64,000 nucleotides of DNA from an uncultured Gammaproteobacteria bacterium (lineage in GTDB: Bacteria > Pseudomonadota > Gammaproteobacteria > Pseudomonadales > Pseudohongiellaceae): positions 31,414 to 95,413 of the forward strand of contig CALEJT010000010.1 in assembly GCA_937898685.1 (NCBI GenBank), written 5' to 3'. The notes beneath the pieces are model-generated. The model saw only the letters and a program-made list of their open reading frames with translations. It did not search any database and was not told the origin of the DNA. Every line of letters starts with the position of its first letter. Position 1 is the stretch's first letter. Below, piece by piece: positions 33,795-42,622 of this stretch. The position numbers and the translations under genes were made by a program.

Positions 33795-35882
33795 TCAGTT
33801 GCCGGAGGCACCCGGGATCAACTCGTCCTTCACGTAGTGCGCGATGTCGCGGATCTGCTCCTTGTCGAACACGGCGCCGAAGGCCGGCATCTGGTTACGA
33901 CCGTAGGTGAGACGCGAGACGATGTCGCCGAGCGACAACTGATCGGTGAGCGGCGCACCGATGCCTTCACCACCGCGGCCATTCTCGCCGTGGCAGGGCA
34001 CGCAGCTCTGCGTGTAGATCTCGCGGCCCTTGGCGAGGTCGGGCTCCCCCGAGGGCAGTTGTGCCAAGAGCTGCTGCGGCGACAGCTGGTTGCCGGGACC
34101 TGCAGAAGCGTTTTCTTCCTTCACCTCATCGATGGTGCCGTCGAGCGAGAACAGCCACACGCTATCGCCACGCACGGCGGACGCGAACACGCTGCCGGCG
34201 GAGAAGGCGGCGACGTACTGCTTGCCCTTGTGCTCGAACACGGTCGGTGCGGCGTGGATGCCGGCCTCGGTCTTGAACGACCACAGACGATCACCGGTGC
34301 GCTTGTCGAGCGCGGTCAGACGTCCATCGACTCGGCCGACGAACACGAGGCCACCGGCGGTGACGGCGGAGCCACTGAAGCAGCGATCGTTGCTCCACTG
34401 CTGCTGCCAGACGATCTCGCGCGTGCTCAGGTCCAGCGCGGTGAAGAGGCCGCGGCGCGGTACGTCGATGGCACCGAACGAGGCGGTGTTGGCGTAGGGC
34501 AGGTGCGGCTGCGGTTCGAGCGTGTCGTCCGCGATCAGTACACCGATCTGGTCGGTGGAGCAGATGTACATCGTGTGGGTTTCGGGATCGTAGGAGCTCG
34601 GTGGCCAGTTCACCTGCGCTAGCGGGCGATAGATCACATAGCCTTCCATCGGCAGCGGCGTGAAGGTGCGCCCCTGGTTCACGAGTTTCCAGCCTTCGGG
34701 CTGCACGTCGATGTGATGCGGCAGGATGTTGTCGCCAACCGGAATCGGCTGCGTCGGTGACGTGGCGCGACCTTCTACCTGCGGGACGGGCGTTTCTTCG
34801 ATCGGGAACAGCGGTTCACCGGTCACGCGATCGAGCGTGTAGACGTAACCGCTCTTCGGAATCTGCACGATGCCCTTGCGCGGCACACCGTTGATCTCCG
34901 CGTCGAACAGGATGGTCGGGTTGGTGGAGTCGTAGTCCCAGATGTCGTGATGGGTCTGCTGGAAGTGCCAGCGATACTCACCGGTACGGACGTCGAGCGC
35001 GAGGATCGAAGTGGTGAAGAGGTTGTCGCCCGGACGAATCGCACCGTTGAACTCAGGGAAGGCGTTGCCGGTGGAGAAGTAGATCATGCCCAGTTCCGGA
35101 TCGACCGTGGGCGTCTGCCAGACGGAACCGCCGCCGTATTTCCAGGCGTCGTTGTCCTGCGGCCAGCTGTCGTGACCGAATTCACCCGGGCCTGGAATGG
35201 TGTAGAAGGTCCAGATTTCTGCGCCGGTTTTCGCGTCGTACGCGCGGATGCGGCCGCGAATGCCCTTGTTGCTGCCGGCGAAGCCGCTGATCAGCATACC
35301 GTCGTAGTAGAGCGGCGGGCTGGTGATGGCGAAGCCTTCGGCCGGATCCTCGGCCTGGATGTCCCACACCACTTCACCGGTGCGTTGATCGAGCGCGACC
35401 AGACGGGCATCGAGACGGCCGAAGAAAATCTTGCCGTCGCCCATCGCCACACCACGGTTGGTCCAACCACAGCACACGTTCACGCGCGCCGGATCGAGGT
35501 TGGCCGTGTAGTTCCACAGGATCTCACCGGTTTCGACGTCGAGTGCGAACACGTCGTTGGCGCCGGTGATGATGAAGAGCGTGCCTTCATACTCGAGGAT
35601 CTGCGCCTGGCCGGAATACTGCGGGCCGAGACCGGAACCATTCAGATGCGTGCGCCATTTCGCCTTCAGCGAGGCCACGTTGTCGCGGTTGATCTCGGTG
35701 AGCGCGGAATAGCGCTGGTTGTAAATGTTGCCGCCGTTGGTCACCCAGTTGTCGGTGACGGGGCCGAGCAGATCCTGCGGTTTGAAATCGGGTGAAGGGG
35801 TAATGTCCGCCTGGGCCTGGGACATTGCCATCGCGGCTGCCAACAGGATCGGCGTGAGTGAGCGGGGATGCGTTGGTTTCAT
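33795..35882 (-). CDS. PQQ-dependent alcohol dehydrogenase with C-terminal cytochrome c (quinohemoprotein)
   Basis: 695 residues, exported (signal ending AQA, about residue 25). Eight-bladed propeller with W-motifs such as DVETGEILWNY and DQRTGEVVWDI. The vicinal disulfide C137-C138 (NVCCGWTNRG) that sits over PQQ and the catalytic-base region WDYDSTNPTILFD are present. The C-terminal cytochrome c has CVPCH at 627-631 and likely axial M665. Oxidises an alcohol in the periplasm and passes electrons through the heme; substrate unknown. First to end of three tandem PQQ genes; a strong terminator follows. No PQQ synthesis genes are in the window. Confidence 0.92.
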   Translation of the reverse strand: MKPTHPRSLTPILLAAAMAMSQAQADITPSPDFKPQDLLGPVTDNWVTNGGNIYNQRYSALTEINRDNVASLKAKWRTHLNGSGLGPQYSGQAQILEYEGTLFIITGANDVFALDVETGEILWNYTANLDPARVNVCCGWTNRGVAMGDGKIFFGRLDARLVALDQRTGEVVWDIQAEDPAEGFAITSPPLYYDGMLISGFAGSNKGIRGRIRAYDAKTGAEIWTFYTIPGPGEFGHDSWPQDNDAWKYGGGSVWQTPTVDPELGMIYFSTGNAFPEFNGAIRPGDNLFTTSILALDVRTGEYRWHFQQTHHDIWDYDSTNPTILFDAEINGVPRKGIVQIPKSGYVYTLDRVTGEPLFPIEETPVPQVEGRATSPTQPIPVGDNILPHHIDVQPEGWKLVNQGRTFTPLPMEGYVIYRPLAQVNWPPSSYDPETHTMYICSTDQIGVLIADDTLEPQPHLPYANTASFGAIDVPRRGLFTALDLSTREIVWQQQWSNDRCFSGSAVTAGGLVFVGRVDGRLTALDKRTGDRLWSFKTEAGIHAAPTVFEHKGKQYVAAFSAGSVFASAVRGDSVWLFSLDGTIDEVKEENASAGPGNQLSPQQLLAQLPSGEPDLAKGREIYTQSCVPCHGENGRGGEGIGAPLTDQLSLGDIVSRLTYGRNQMPAFGAVFDKEQIRDIAHYVKDELIPGASGN

Positions 35883-35996
35883 GAGGGGTACCTATCCAAA
35901 AACAACGAAAAGCTCCGAGCCGCTGCGGCGAGGAGTCGACTCGTTTGGGTAGAAACGAGAGCGGGTGCGCCTTGCGACGCACCCGCAAACCTGGAC

Positions 35997-38189
35997 TTAG
36001 TCGCCGTGCTGTGGCTGCTCTGGGGCAGTCTGGGCAGGCGGAGTGGCCTGAGCGGCTTTCAGCTCATTGGCGCGTACGGTCATGTAGGCACGCAGAGCGA
36101 AGGTGTCTTCCGGCTGCAGAGCCTGTGCGAAGGACACCATGCCTTTGTCGCTACGTACCCCCTGCAGCACGATCTGATCGAACAGCTCCTGCGAGTTGAG
36201 TGCGGGGCTGTAACGCAGATCCGGGAACGAACCACGCGACTGCCCGTCGATGCCGTGGCAGGCACCGCAGTAGGTTTCGTAACGATCTTCACCGAGCGCC
36301 ACCTGTTCAGCCGTACCGAAGTTTTCCGGCGGATTGAGCGGCGGCATGGTGAATTCCTGCTCCGGCGGCAGCTGTGCCGTGCCACCGAGCTTGAACACCA
36401 ACAGACGCGAACCATTGCTCTCGTAATAGCTGCGGGTGTTCTTGAAACCACCGACCACGGCGACGTACTGCTCACCGTCGAGCATGTAGGTGACGGGGCC
36501 AGCGAGGGCACCGGTCTGCACGTTGTACGACCACAGCACTTCGCCGTTCTCGGCGTCGTAGGCGTAGAAGTTGTTGTCGAGACGGCTGCCCTGGAACACG
36601 AGGTTCGAGGCGGTGGTCATGGTGCCACCGTTGCGCTGGTTACCGCTCGGTACACGGAAGGCTTCGCGTTGGTTCACCGGATCCCAGGCCAGCATGAAGT
36701 GCTCGTTGATCGGCGCGATGTCGAGTTCTTCATAGAGAGCGGCGCCACGCACCGTGCTGATCGAGAGACGCTGACCCATCGGGTTGTCGTCCTGTTCGGT
36801 GACGACGAAGCCGTAGTTCTGGTGCGAAACCGGGATGTACACCAGGCCCGTGTTCGGGTTGTAGGACATCGGGTGCCAGTTGTGCGAACCACCGAAAAAC
36901 GGTGTCACCACCATGCCCTTGCCGGTCTTGTCGTAGCGCGCTTCGGGGTTCTCGATCGGACGACCGGTGTTCATGTCGACACCGCTGGCCCAGGTCACCG
37001 GAATCACCATCTCGGCGGAGATCAGTTCACCGGTGGCCGCATCGAGCACGTAGAAGAAGCCGTTCTTCGGCTGCTGCATCGCGACGTGACGCATCTGACC
37101 GTTGATCTCGAGGTCGGCGATGATGATCTGCTGTACCGCGGTGTAGTCCCAGCTGTCGGCCGGCGTGGTCTGGTAGTGCCACACGTATTCGCCAGTGTCG
37201 GGGTCGAGCGCCACGATCGACGACAGGAACAGGTTGTCCCCGCCACCCGGGCTGCGGACTTCGGAGGGCCACGGCGAGCCGTTGCCGGTGCCGATCAGGA
37301 GGAGGTCGGTGACGGGGTCGTAGACGATCGAATCCCATACCGTGCCGCCGCCGCCAGTGAGCCACCATTCGCCGTTCCAGGTCTGGGCGGCCATTTCCAT
37401 CTGCGGGTTTTCGAAACCGTCGGCCGGGTTGCCGGGGACGGTGTACCAGATCCATTCGCGTTCGCCGGTGTCGACGTCGTAGGCGGCGATGAAGCCGCGC
37501 ACACCGAATTCGGCGCCGCCTTGACCGATGAAGACCTTGCCCTTGGCCACACGCGGGGCGCCGGTGATGGCGTAGGGTTCATCCGGAGGCGTGGTCTGTA
37601 CCGACCAGATCTGCTCACCGGTGGCAGCGTCGAGCGCGATCAGGCGGTTGTCGATGGTGCCGACGTAGACCTTGCCTTCCCACACGGCGACACCGCGGTT
37701 GACCACGTCGCAGCACGCGTTGACCGCCCATTCGCCCGGCACTTTTGGATCGAAGAACCAAATCAGCTCGCCGGTGCGGGCGTCATAGGCGCGCACCTTG
37801 CTCCAGGCTTCGGTGACGTAGATGACGCCGTCGACCACGATCGGGGTGGATTCTTGACCGCGATTGGTTTCGAAGTCGGCGTACCAGGCCAGGCCCAACT
37901 GACTCACGTTCTGCTTGTTGATCTGCGTGAGCGGGCTGAAGCGCTGTTCGCTGTAGGTGCGCCCGTGCGACAGCCAGTTTTCGCCGGTGTCCTCCTCGGC
38001 AATGATGCGCTCCTGGTTTACTTCGGCGTAGCGACGCTCGGCAGCTGGCTGCGCTGCAGCATTCTGCGTTGCGGGCGCCGCGCTGGGTGCGGTGGCTTGT
38101 TGTTCACTCTGTCCGCAGGCGGCGAGCAACAGCGTGCAGCATGCGGTGGCCAGCCATAGCGGCCGGCGAAGGATCGGCGGTTGGTTCAT
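35997..38189 (-). CDS. Lipoprotein PQQ-dependent alcohol dehydrogenase with C-terminal cytochrome c
   Basis: 730 residues. Lipobox LLAAC (C25) anchors it in a membrane, unusual for type II quinohemoproteins, which are mostly soluble. Vicinal disulfide C159-C160 (NACCDVVNRG), active-site region SWDYTAVQQIIIADL, W-motifs DARTGELIWFF and DAATGEQIWSV, then cytochrome c CGACH at 641-645 with likely axial M684 (GMVSF). The first 70 residues include an alanine/proline/glutamine-rich linker. 114 bp from the neighbouring PQQ gene on one side and 23 bp from the other, same strand. Substrate unknown. Confidence 0.92.
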   Translation of the reverse strand: MNQPPILRRPLWLATACCTLLLAACGQSEQQATAPSAAPATQNAAAQPAAERRYAEVNQERIIAEEDTGENWLSHGRTYSEQRFSPLTQINKQNVSQLGLAWYADFETNRGQESTPIVVDGVIYVTEAWSKVRAYDARTGELIWFFDPKVPGEWAVNACCDVVNRGVAVWEGKVYVGTIDNRLIALDAATGEQIWSVQTTPPDEPYAITGAPRVAKGKVFIGQGGAEFGVRGFIAAYDVDTGEREWIWYTVPGNPADGFENPQMEMAAQTWNGEWWLTGGGGTVWDSIVYDPVTDLLLIGTGNGSPWPSEVRSPGGGDNLFLSSIVALDPDTGEYVWHYQTTPADSWDYTAVQQIIIADLEINGQMRHVAMQQPKNGFFYVLDAATGELISAEMVIPVTWASGVDMNTGRPIENPEARYDKTGKGMVVTPFFGGSHNWHPMSYNPNTGLVYIPVSHQNYGFVVTEQDDNPMGQRLSISTVRGAALYEELDIAPINEHFMLAWDPVNQREAFRVPSGNQRNGGTMTTASNLVFQGSRLDNNFYAYDAENGEVLWSYNVQTGALAGPVTYMLDGEQYVAVVGGFKNTRSYYESNGSRLLVFKLGGTAQLPPEQEFTMPPLNPPENFGTAEQVALGEDRYETYCGACHGIDGQSRGSFPDLRYSPALNSQELFDQIVLQGVRSDKGMVSFAQALQPEDTFALRAYMTVRANELKAAQATPPAQTAPEQPQHGD

Positions 38190-38212
38190 GTTCCCTCTCT
38201 CGGATATCGAAT

Positions 38213-40123
38213 CTATTCCACGCTGAATGCCAGCAAGACATTGCCGGGCCGGCCTACGAAACCAGCGTTGCCAGACAACACATACAGCATGCCCCCTGCG
38301 ATGACGGGCCCAGGGCCGTCGAAGGAAGCACCATTGGCGGGGACACCGTTGACTGTCTCGAACGAGCGGTTGGCGTCAAAAACCCACAGGACTTCCCCAG
38401 AGGTGGCGGAGTATGCCCTTAACCCGCCGTCAGCGGAACCAGAAAGTACCGCTCCGGGCAAAGCTGTGACGGCGGCGGACTGGGTCGGGCTGCAACCCGG
38501 GCCGGGGGGAGAACACAACAGATCCTGCGGCGGCGTGTACCACAGGCGCTCACCGGTCTTGATGTCGACGGCGTGGATGCCGCCGGTCTCGGAGGTGAAA
38601 TAGCCGCCCACTGCTGCGTAGGCGATGTCGCCGTCCACCGCGCTGCCCCAGACGCCGCCGACCGCGCTGCCCGGACCGACGCGATAGGTCCACAAGGTGC
38701 GGCCCTCGTCATCGGGATCGAGGGCGTGCAGTTCACCGGATTTCTGCGGAATCACGATGATGTCCTTGCCCTCGCTGGTGGTGGTGAGGATGGGCGAGGC
38801 GGAGAAATCGACGTCCGGACCGACGTTGTCCGGACAGTTGGGATTGGCGTCGGAATTGGCGCCACAACCGCCCGACCAGACATCGACTGTGAATTGGTTT
38901 ATCCAGCGCATTTCGCCGGTGTCCATGTCGAAGGCGATGACCGCGTCCGTGGTATCGGGGGCAGGGCCGCTGTAGGCAGGGCCGGTGCCGGAGTAGATCA
39001 GGCGACGTTTCGGATCCACGGTCGGCGCACCCCAGATGCCAACACCGGACGGGCCGAACAGTGGCTGTCCCTTGCTGCTGGTGCCGCGCGGCTGCGGTTC
39101 GGGCACGGTGAAGGTCCGCCAGAGCACGGTGCCGGTGGCGGCATCGAGCGCGGAGAGCGAACCACGGAAGGTGCAGCACGGATAGTCGGGGTTCGCGCCG
39201 ATGTTGCCTTCATTGATGCCGCTCAGCGGCACGTAGAGGCGGCCTTCGTGATAGGTGAGGGCGCCGGTGGCGCGTACGCCGGGATGATCTTCGAGCCGCA
39301 TGCTCCAGAGCTGGATGCCGGTTTCGGCATCGACGGCGTAGACCCAGGCCTGACGGTCGACGAAGTAGACGGCATGACCCTCATTGCCATCGGCATGGGT
39401 GTAGGGGGCCACGGTGACCGTGCTGCGCAGGCCGGCATGGGCCTGGAAGGTCCAGTAGGTGCAACCGCTCTTGGCGTCGAGCGCGTAGAGGGCACCGGCC
39501 TGCGAACCGACGAAGAGGCGGTCTCCGATCACGATCGGCTGGCTGCGGGTCTGGCCTTCCTCTGGCAGACCATAGGCCCAACGCAGTTTCAGACGCGGCA
39601 GATCGGCGGCGGTCAACCCGCCGGCTTCTGCCGTTTGGAAACGCTTGTTCTGTTGATTGGGGCTCCAGCCGTTCCACTGGGCGGTGGCATTCAGATTGAC
39701 GGGCGGGGGTGGATTGGTGCACAAGCCCTCGCGGATCACGAGGTCTCTTGGCTCATAGATCTGACCGGTCAAGAATTCGGCGATCGCGCGGCGCTGGTCT
39801 GTGGAAAGCGCTGCGCCCTGGGGAGCCATGCGTCCATCTTCCAGGGCCTGCACGATGTAGTGGGGCGAGAGCGTGCGCAGGGCATCGTGGCGAGGCATGC
39901 GCGGATCCTGTTCCGGATCGCGGTGGCAGACGGCGCAGTTGGCCTCATACAGTTGTTCTCCTTCCTGCACGACGGCCGGATCCGGTGTCGCTTCGCTGCC
40001 GATCGTCGAAGGCAAGAGTCCGCTCGGAGGCTGCGCCTGGACTGGCTGCGAAACTGCGCCCAGCGCGAGGCTGACTGCCAACACACCGAGCGACAAGGAG
40101 GGATGGAGGTGGATGGACTTCAT
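38213..40123 (-). CDS. N-terminal cytochrome c plus PQQ-propeller protein, polyvinyl-alcohol-dehydrogenase-like
   Basis: 636 residues, signal peptide ending VQA (30). The heme site CAVCH (63-67) is N-terminal, followed by a beta-propeller with W-motifs DAKSGCTYWTF, DAETGIQLWSM and DAATGTVLWRT, and PCCTFRG as possible vicinal disulfide. This order is that of cytochrome-type polyvinyl alcohol dehydrogenases rather than methanol/ethanol enzymes. Preceded by a leader ACAACAAC...AGGGGAAC. Being the most upstream of three minus-strand PQQ genes, it may head the transcript. Natural substrate is more likely some secondary alcohol or polymer; unproven. Confidence 0.85.
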   Translation of the reverse strand: MKSIHLHPSLSLGVLAVSLALGAVSQPVQAQPPSGLLPSTIGSEATPDPAVVQEGEQLYEANCAVCHRDPEQDPRMPRHDALRTLSPHYIVQALEDGRMAPQGAALSTDQRRAIAEFLTGQIYEPRDLVIREGLCTNPPPPVNLNATAQWNGWSPNQQNKRFQTAEAGGLTAADLPRLKLRWAYGLPEEGQTRSQPIVIGDRLFVGSQAGALYALDAKSGCTYWTFQAHAGLRSTVTVAPYTHADGNEGHAVYFVDRQAWVYAVDAETGIQLWSMRLEDHPGVRATGALTYHEGRLYVPLSGINEGNIGANPDYPCCTFRGSLSALDAATGTVLWRTFTVPEPQPRGTSSKGQPLFGPSGVGIWGAPTVDPKRRLIYSGTGPAYSGPAPDTTDAVIAFDMDTGEMRWINQFTVDVWSGGCGANSDANPNCPDNVGPDVDFSASPILTTTSEGKDIIVIPQKSGELHALDPDDEGRTLWTYRVGPGSAVGGVWGSAVDGDIAYAAVGGYFTSETGGIHAVDIKTGERLWYTPPQDLLCSPPGPGCSPTQSAAVTALPGAVLSGSADGGLRAYSATSGEVLWVFDANRSFETVNGVPANGASFDGPGPVIAGGMLYVLSGNAGFVGRPGNVLLAFSVE

Positions 40124-40347
40124 GATGTTCCCCTGTTGAATATAGTTGTTGTCGTTAGGGTAGGAACCTGCCGTGGGGATGCATGGTAGTGGCGATCGAT
40201 CGCCGCATCCAGCGGCGTCAATAAAGTGGCACGAGCCGAAGGGCGATTGGCGAGGAAAGATCCGATCTTCCGGTCATATACCCCACGGTATCAACAAACT
40301 GACGAGCCCAACGAGAGGGCCTGTTTATTAGAATAAGAGAGAAAGCC

Positions 40348-40947
40348 ATGAACACGATGACCACCCCGCGTTATCTCATCGTCGGTGCAGTGCTGGCGCT
40401 GACCTGCAAAGTCGGTGCGGCCAGTGAAATAACCTTTCTGGACGGCGGCTATTCCGAACTCTGTTCGGTGGTGGCCAAACAGGTCGACAAGCCGCAGCCC
40501 GTGAACATCACCGGTTCCCGCCTCGATGTCTCGCCTCTGCAGGTCTGCACTCTGGCCATCGCAGAAGACTCTTTCGCCCGTCGTCTCGCCTCCGGCAACT
40601 ACAACAACCGAGGGGTCATTCATTTTTCACGCGGGGAATATGAGGAGGCCCTACGTGATTTCCGCGAAGCCATCCGCAGACAGCCCGAGTTGGCGGTGGC
40701 CCACGTCAATCTGGGCTATACCTATGTGGCACAGCAGCGCTGGGCCGAGGCGATAGATCCGCTGACACTGGGCATCGCACTCGGTGCAGAGGATTTGCCC
40801 AAGGTCTATTTCAACCGCGGCATTGCCCACGAGGAAACGGGCCGCATCCGTGAAGCCTATGAGGATTACCTCAAAGCCTCCGAGCTGGCGCCGGAGTGGG
40901 AAGACCCCAAACGCGAGCTCACGCGTTTCAACGTCGTCAAACGCTGA
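40348..40947 (+). CDS. Exported TPR-repeat protein
   Basis: 199 residues with a signal peptide ending about residue 25 (GAA). Three TPR-like units: NNRGVIHFSRGEYEEALRDF, VNLGYTYVAQQRWAEAIDPL and FNRGIAHEETGRIREAYEDY. Two cysteines (SELCSVV and LQVCTLA) in the first 75 residues could form a disulfide. It is divergent from the PQQ cluster; the shared 224-bp region holds the palindrome GGCGATCGATCGCC at 40191-40204. A role as a periplasmic adaptor is a guess. Confidence 0.75.
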   Translation: MNTMTTPRYLIVGAVLALTCKVGAASEITFLDGGYSELCSVVAKQVDKPQPVNITGSRLDVSPLQVCTLAIAEDSFARRLASGNYNNRGVIHFSRGEYEEALRDFREAIRRQPELAVAHVNLGYTYVAQQRWAEAIDPLTLGIALGAEDLPKVYFNRGIAHEETGRIREAYEDYLKASELAPEWEDPKRELTRFNVVKR

Positions 40948-41005
40948 ATCGCCCGAAGTCACCATGGAGCCGTAAACGTACCCTTCGGTTCGTTGACTGC
41001 ATGGA

Positions 41006-41037
41006 TTCGCCATGCGAAAGTCATTTCGTATAGCGAA
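41006..41037. promoter_or_regulatory. Tandem TTCG-N5-CGAA palindromes
   Basis: ATTCGCCATGCGAAA and TTTCGTATAGCGAAA, two near-identical inverted repeats with centres 19 bp apart, lie about 130-160 bp before the gene at 41168. The arrangement resembles operators of IclR-type dimeric regulators; no such regulator is nearby. Confidence 0.5.
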
Positions 41038-41167
41038 AATCTGGCCCGCGGCGTGGTGCACATTCTTTGCATGGATGTACGGTCTAATGCGGAACCTTCA
41101 GCCAGGTGCGCTACGCGTCGGATGAACAGAACAAGCTCCGGTTTAGTTTTTACGAAGGGGAATTACG

Positions 41168-42013
41168 ATGAACATCAATAAATTTCAGCTGCTGGCACTG
41201 ACTGCAGCGATCTCCGCCAGCACTGCGGCCTTCGGTCAGGCCAGCGCGGCCGGCGGCATCTACTTCACGACCAACACCGCGAAATACGACGAAACCAACC
41301 AGTACGTGTTCGAAGTCGATGGTCCGCGCACTCCGACTCCGCGTCTGCCCGATGGCACCGTGGATCTCGGCGGCAACGGCGTGTGGAGCATCCCCTGGGT
41401 AGCCAACTTCGCCAACGCTCAGGCCAAGCCGGGCCCGGCTCCGGCCAAGCCCTGGGTGATCGCGATGTGGAACTACAACAACGGCAACGCATCCAAGTAC
41501 GACCCCGAAGGTTTCTGTCTACCGCCCGGTGGTCCGCGCTCCATGGCCACGCCCTATCCGGCCGAAATCATCCAGAACCGTGACCGCATCATCATCATCT
41601 TCGAAGGTGGCGGACACGTCTGGCGCGAAATCCACATGGATGGCCGCAAGCATCCGGAAAACCTCAACCCGACCTATTTCGGTCACTCCATCGGCTGGTG
41701 GGAAGGCGACACGCTGGTAGTGGACACCATCGGCTACAACGAGAAGACCTGGCTCGACTACAGCGGCTACATGCACACCGAACAGCTGCACACGATCGAG
41801 CGCATCACCCGTCCTTACAAGGAAAAACTCAACTACAAGGTGACCATCGACGATCCGGGTGCCTATGACGCACCGTGGACCGCCGAGTGGGACATCCGCT
41901 GGAACGAAGGTCAGGAATTGCAGGACTACATCTGTCAGGAGAACAACAAGTTCCTGATCGACCTGCACGACGATCTCGGTCAGCCCTTCTTCGAAAAAAC
42001 GGCTGGTCTTTAA
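41168..42013 (+). CDS. Exported protein of the GHS-motif family
   Basis: 281 residues, signal peptide ending about 28 (GQASA). Uncharacterised family with FCLPPGGPRSMATPYPAEII, then DGRKHPENLNPTYF, GHSIGWWEGDTLVVDTIGY, and C-terminal WNEGQELQDYICQEN. Clearly homologous to the gene at 59822 and more distantly to 14569. GAAGGGGAA lies before the ATG. Two IclR-type operator-like palindromes are upstream. It is followed after 106 bp by a GFA-family gene, perhaps co-transcribed. Histidine, tryptophan and acidic residues are conserved but no enzyme activity is known to me. Confidence 0.78.
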   Translation: MNINKFQLLALTAAISASTAAFGQASAAGGIYFTTNTAKYDETNQYVFEVDGPRTPTPRLPDGTVDLGGNGVWSIPWVANFANAQAKPGPAPAKPWVIAMWNYNNGNASKYDPEGFCLPPGGPRSMATPYPAEIIQNRDRIIIIFEGGGHVWREIHMDGRKHPENLNPTYFGHSIGWWEGDTLVVDTIGYNEKTWLDYSGYMHTEQLHTIERITRPYKEKLNYKVTIDDPGAYDAPWTAEWDIRWNEGQELQDYICQENNKFLIDLHDDLGQPFFEKTAGL

Positions 42014-42119
42014 TTCAAGGATCGAACCAAGCGGAGCATAGACGCCAAGCCCATTGCGCGTTTATGCTCCGCGTGCTTTTCCACCAAAAACAATCCAACT
42101 AAGTAAGAGGGGGTTACCC

Positions 42120-42557
42120 ATGTCCCACATGTTTTCCGGCGGCTGCGCGCATCATCCCAGCTACTCCGATTCCTACCCGATCGACAACCACACCTGCCAC
42201 TGCTCCGTGTGCAAGCGTGTGACCGGTCAGCCCGATACGCACGTGGTGTTCTTCAACCACGGTGATCTGAAAGTCGAAGGTGCCGAGACGCTCAAGCGCG
42301 TTCCCTTCAACGACCAGAACCCGAACGGTCCGCTGGAACTCTGCCTGTGTGAAACCTGCGGCACCCCGATCATGCTGGACGACAAACAGAAGCGTATCCG
42401 CGTCGTGGTTCCGAACCTGATGAACTACAACGCTGCGCTGCTGCCCGCTACCTACCACGCCTTCTACGACCCTGCTGCCGGCAACCCGCAGCCGAACGAC
42501 GGTCGTCCAGTGTACGAAGGTCTGCGTCCGAACTTCGTATGGCCGCAGGGCGCTTGA
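42120..42557 (+). CDS. GFA-like (CENP-V/GFA) zinc-binding protein
   Basis: 145 residues from the ATG at 42120 (GAGGGGG upstream). Zinc-ligand motifs HTCHCSVCKRVTG and CLCETCGTPIM match the GFA domain of glutathione-dependent formaldehyde-activating proteins, although the first GxCxCG motif is altered (GGCAHHPS). Whether it acts on aldehydes is unknown; periplasmic PQQ oxidases nearby would generate aldehydes, an attractive but unproven link. Strong terminator follows. Confidence 0.8.
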   Translation: MSHMFSGGCAHHPSYSDSYPIDNHTCHCSVCKRVTGQPDTHVVFFNHGDLKVEGAETLKRVPFNDQNPNGPLELCLCETCGTPIMLDDKQKRIRVVVPNLMNYNAALLPATYHAFYDPAAGNPQPNDGRPVYEGLRPNFVWPQGA

Positions 42558-42583
42558 TGCGCGTTTGAGACCAACGCAAATGA

Positions 42584-42614
42584 AAAGCCCGGGCTGGTCC
42601 CGGGCTTTTTTTTT
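42584..42614 (+). terminator. Intrinsic terminator
   Basis: AAAGCCCGGG/CCCGGGCTTT, a 10-bp perfect stem with CTGG-type loop, followed by nine T residues. It ends the GFA gene and lies just before the convergent SulP stop at 42623. Confidence 0.93.
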
Positions 42615-42622
42615 GCCTGCCG

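Noticed and set aside
35868..38159. A 763-codon plus-strand open frame over the second PQQ gene
   Set aside because: Antisense to a propeller protein with intact cytochrome and PQQ residues; typical high-GC shadow frame.
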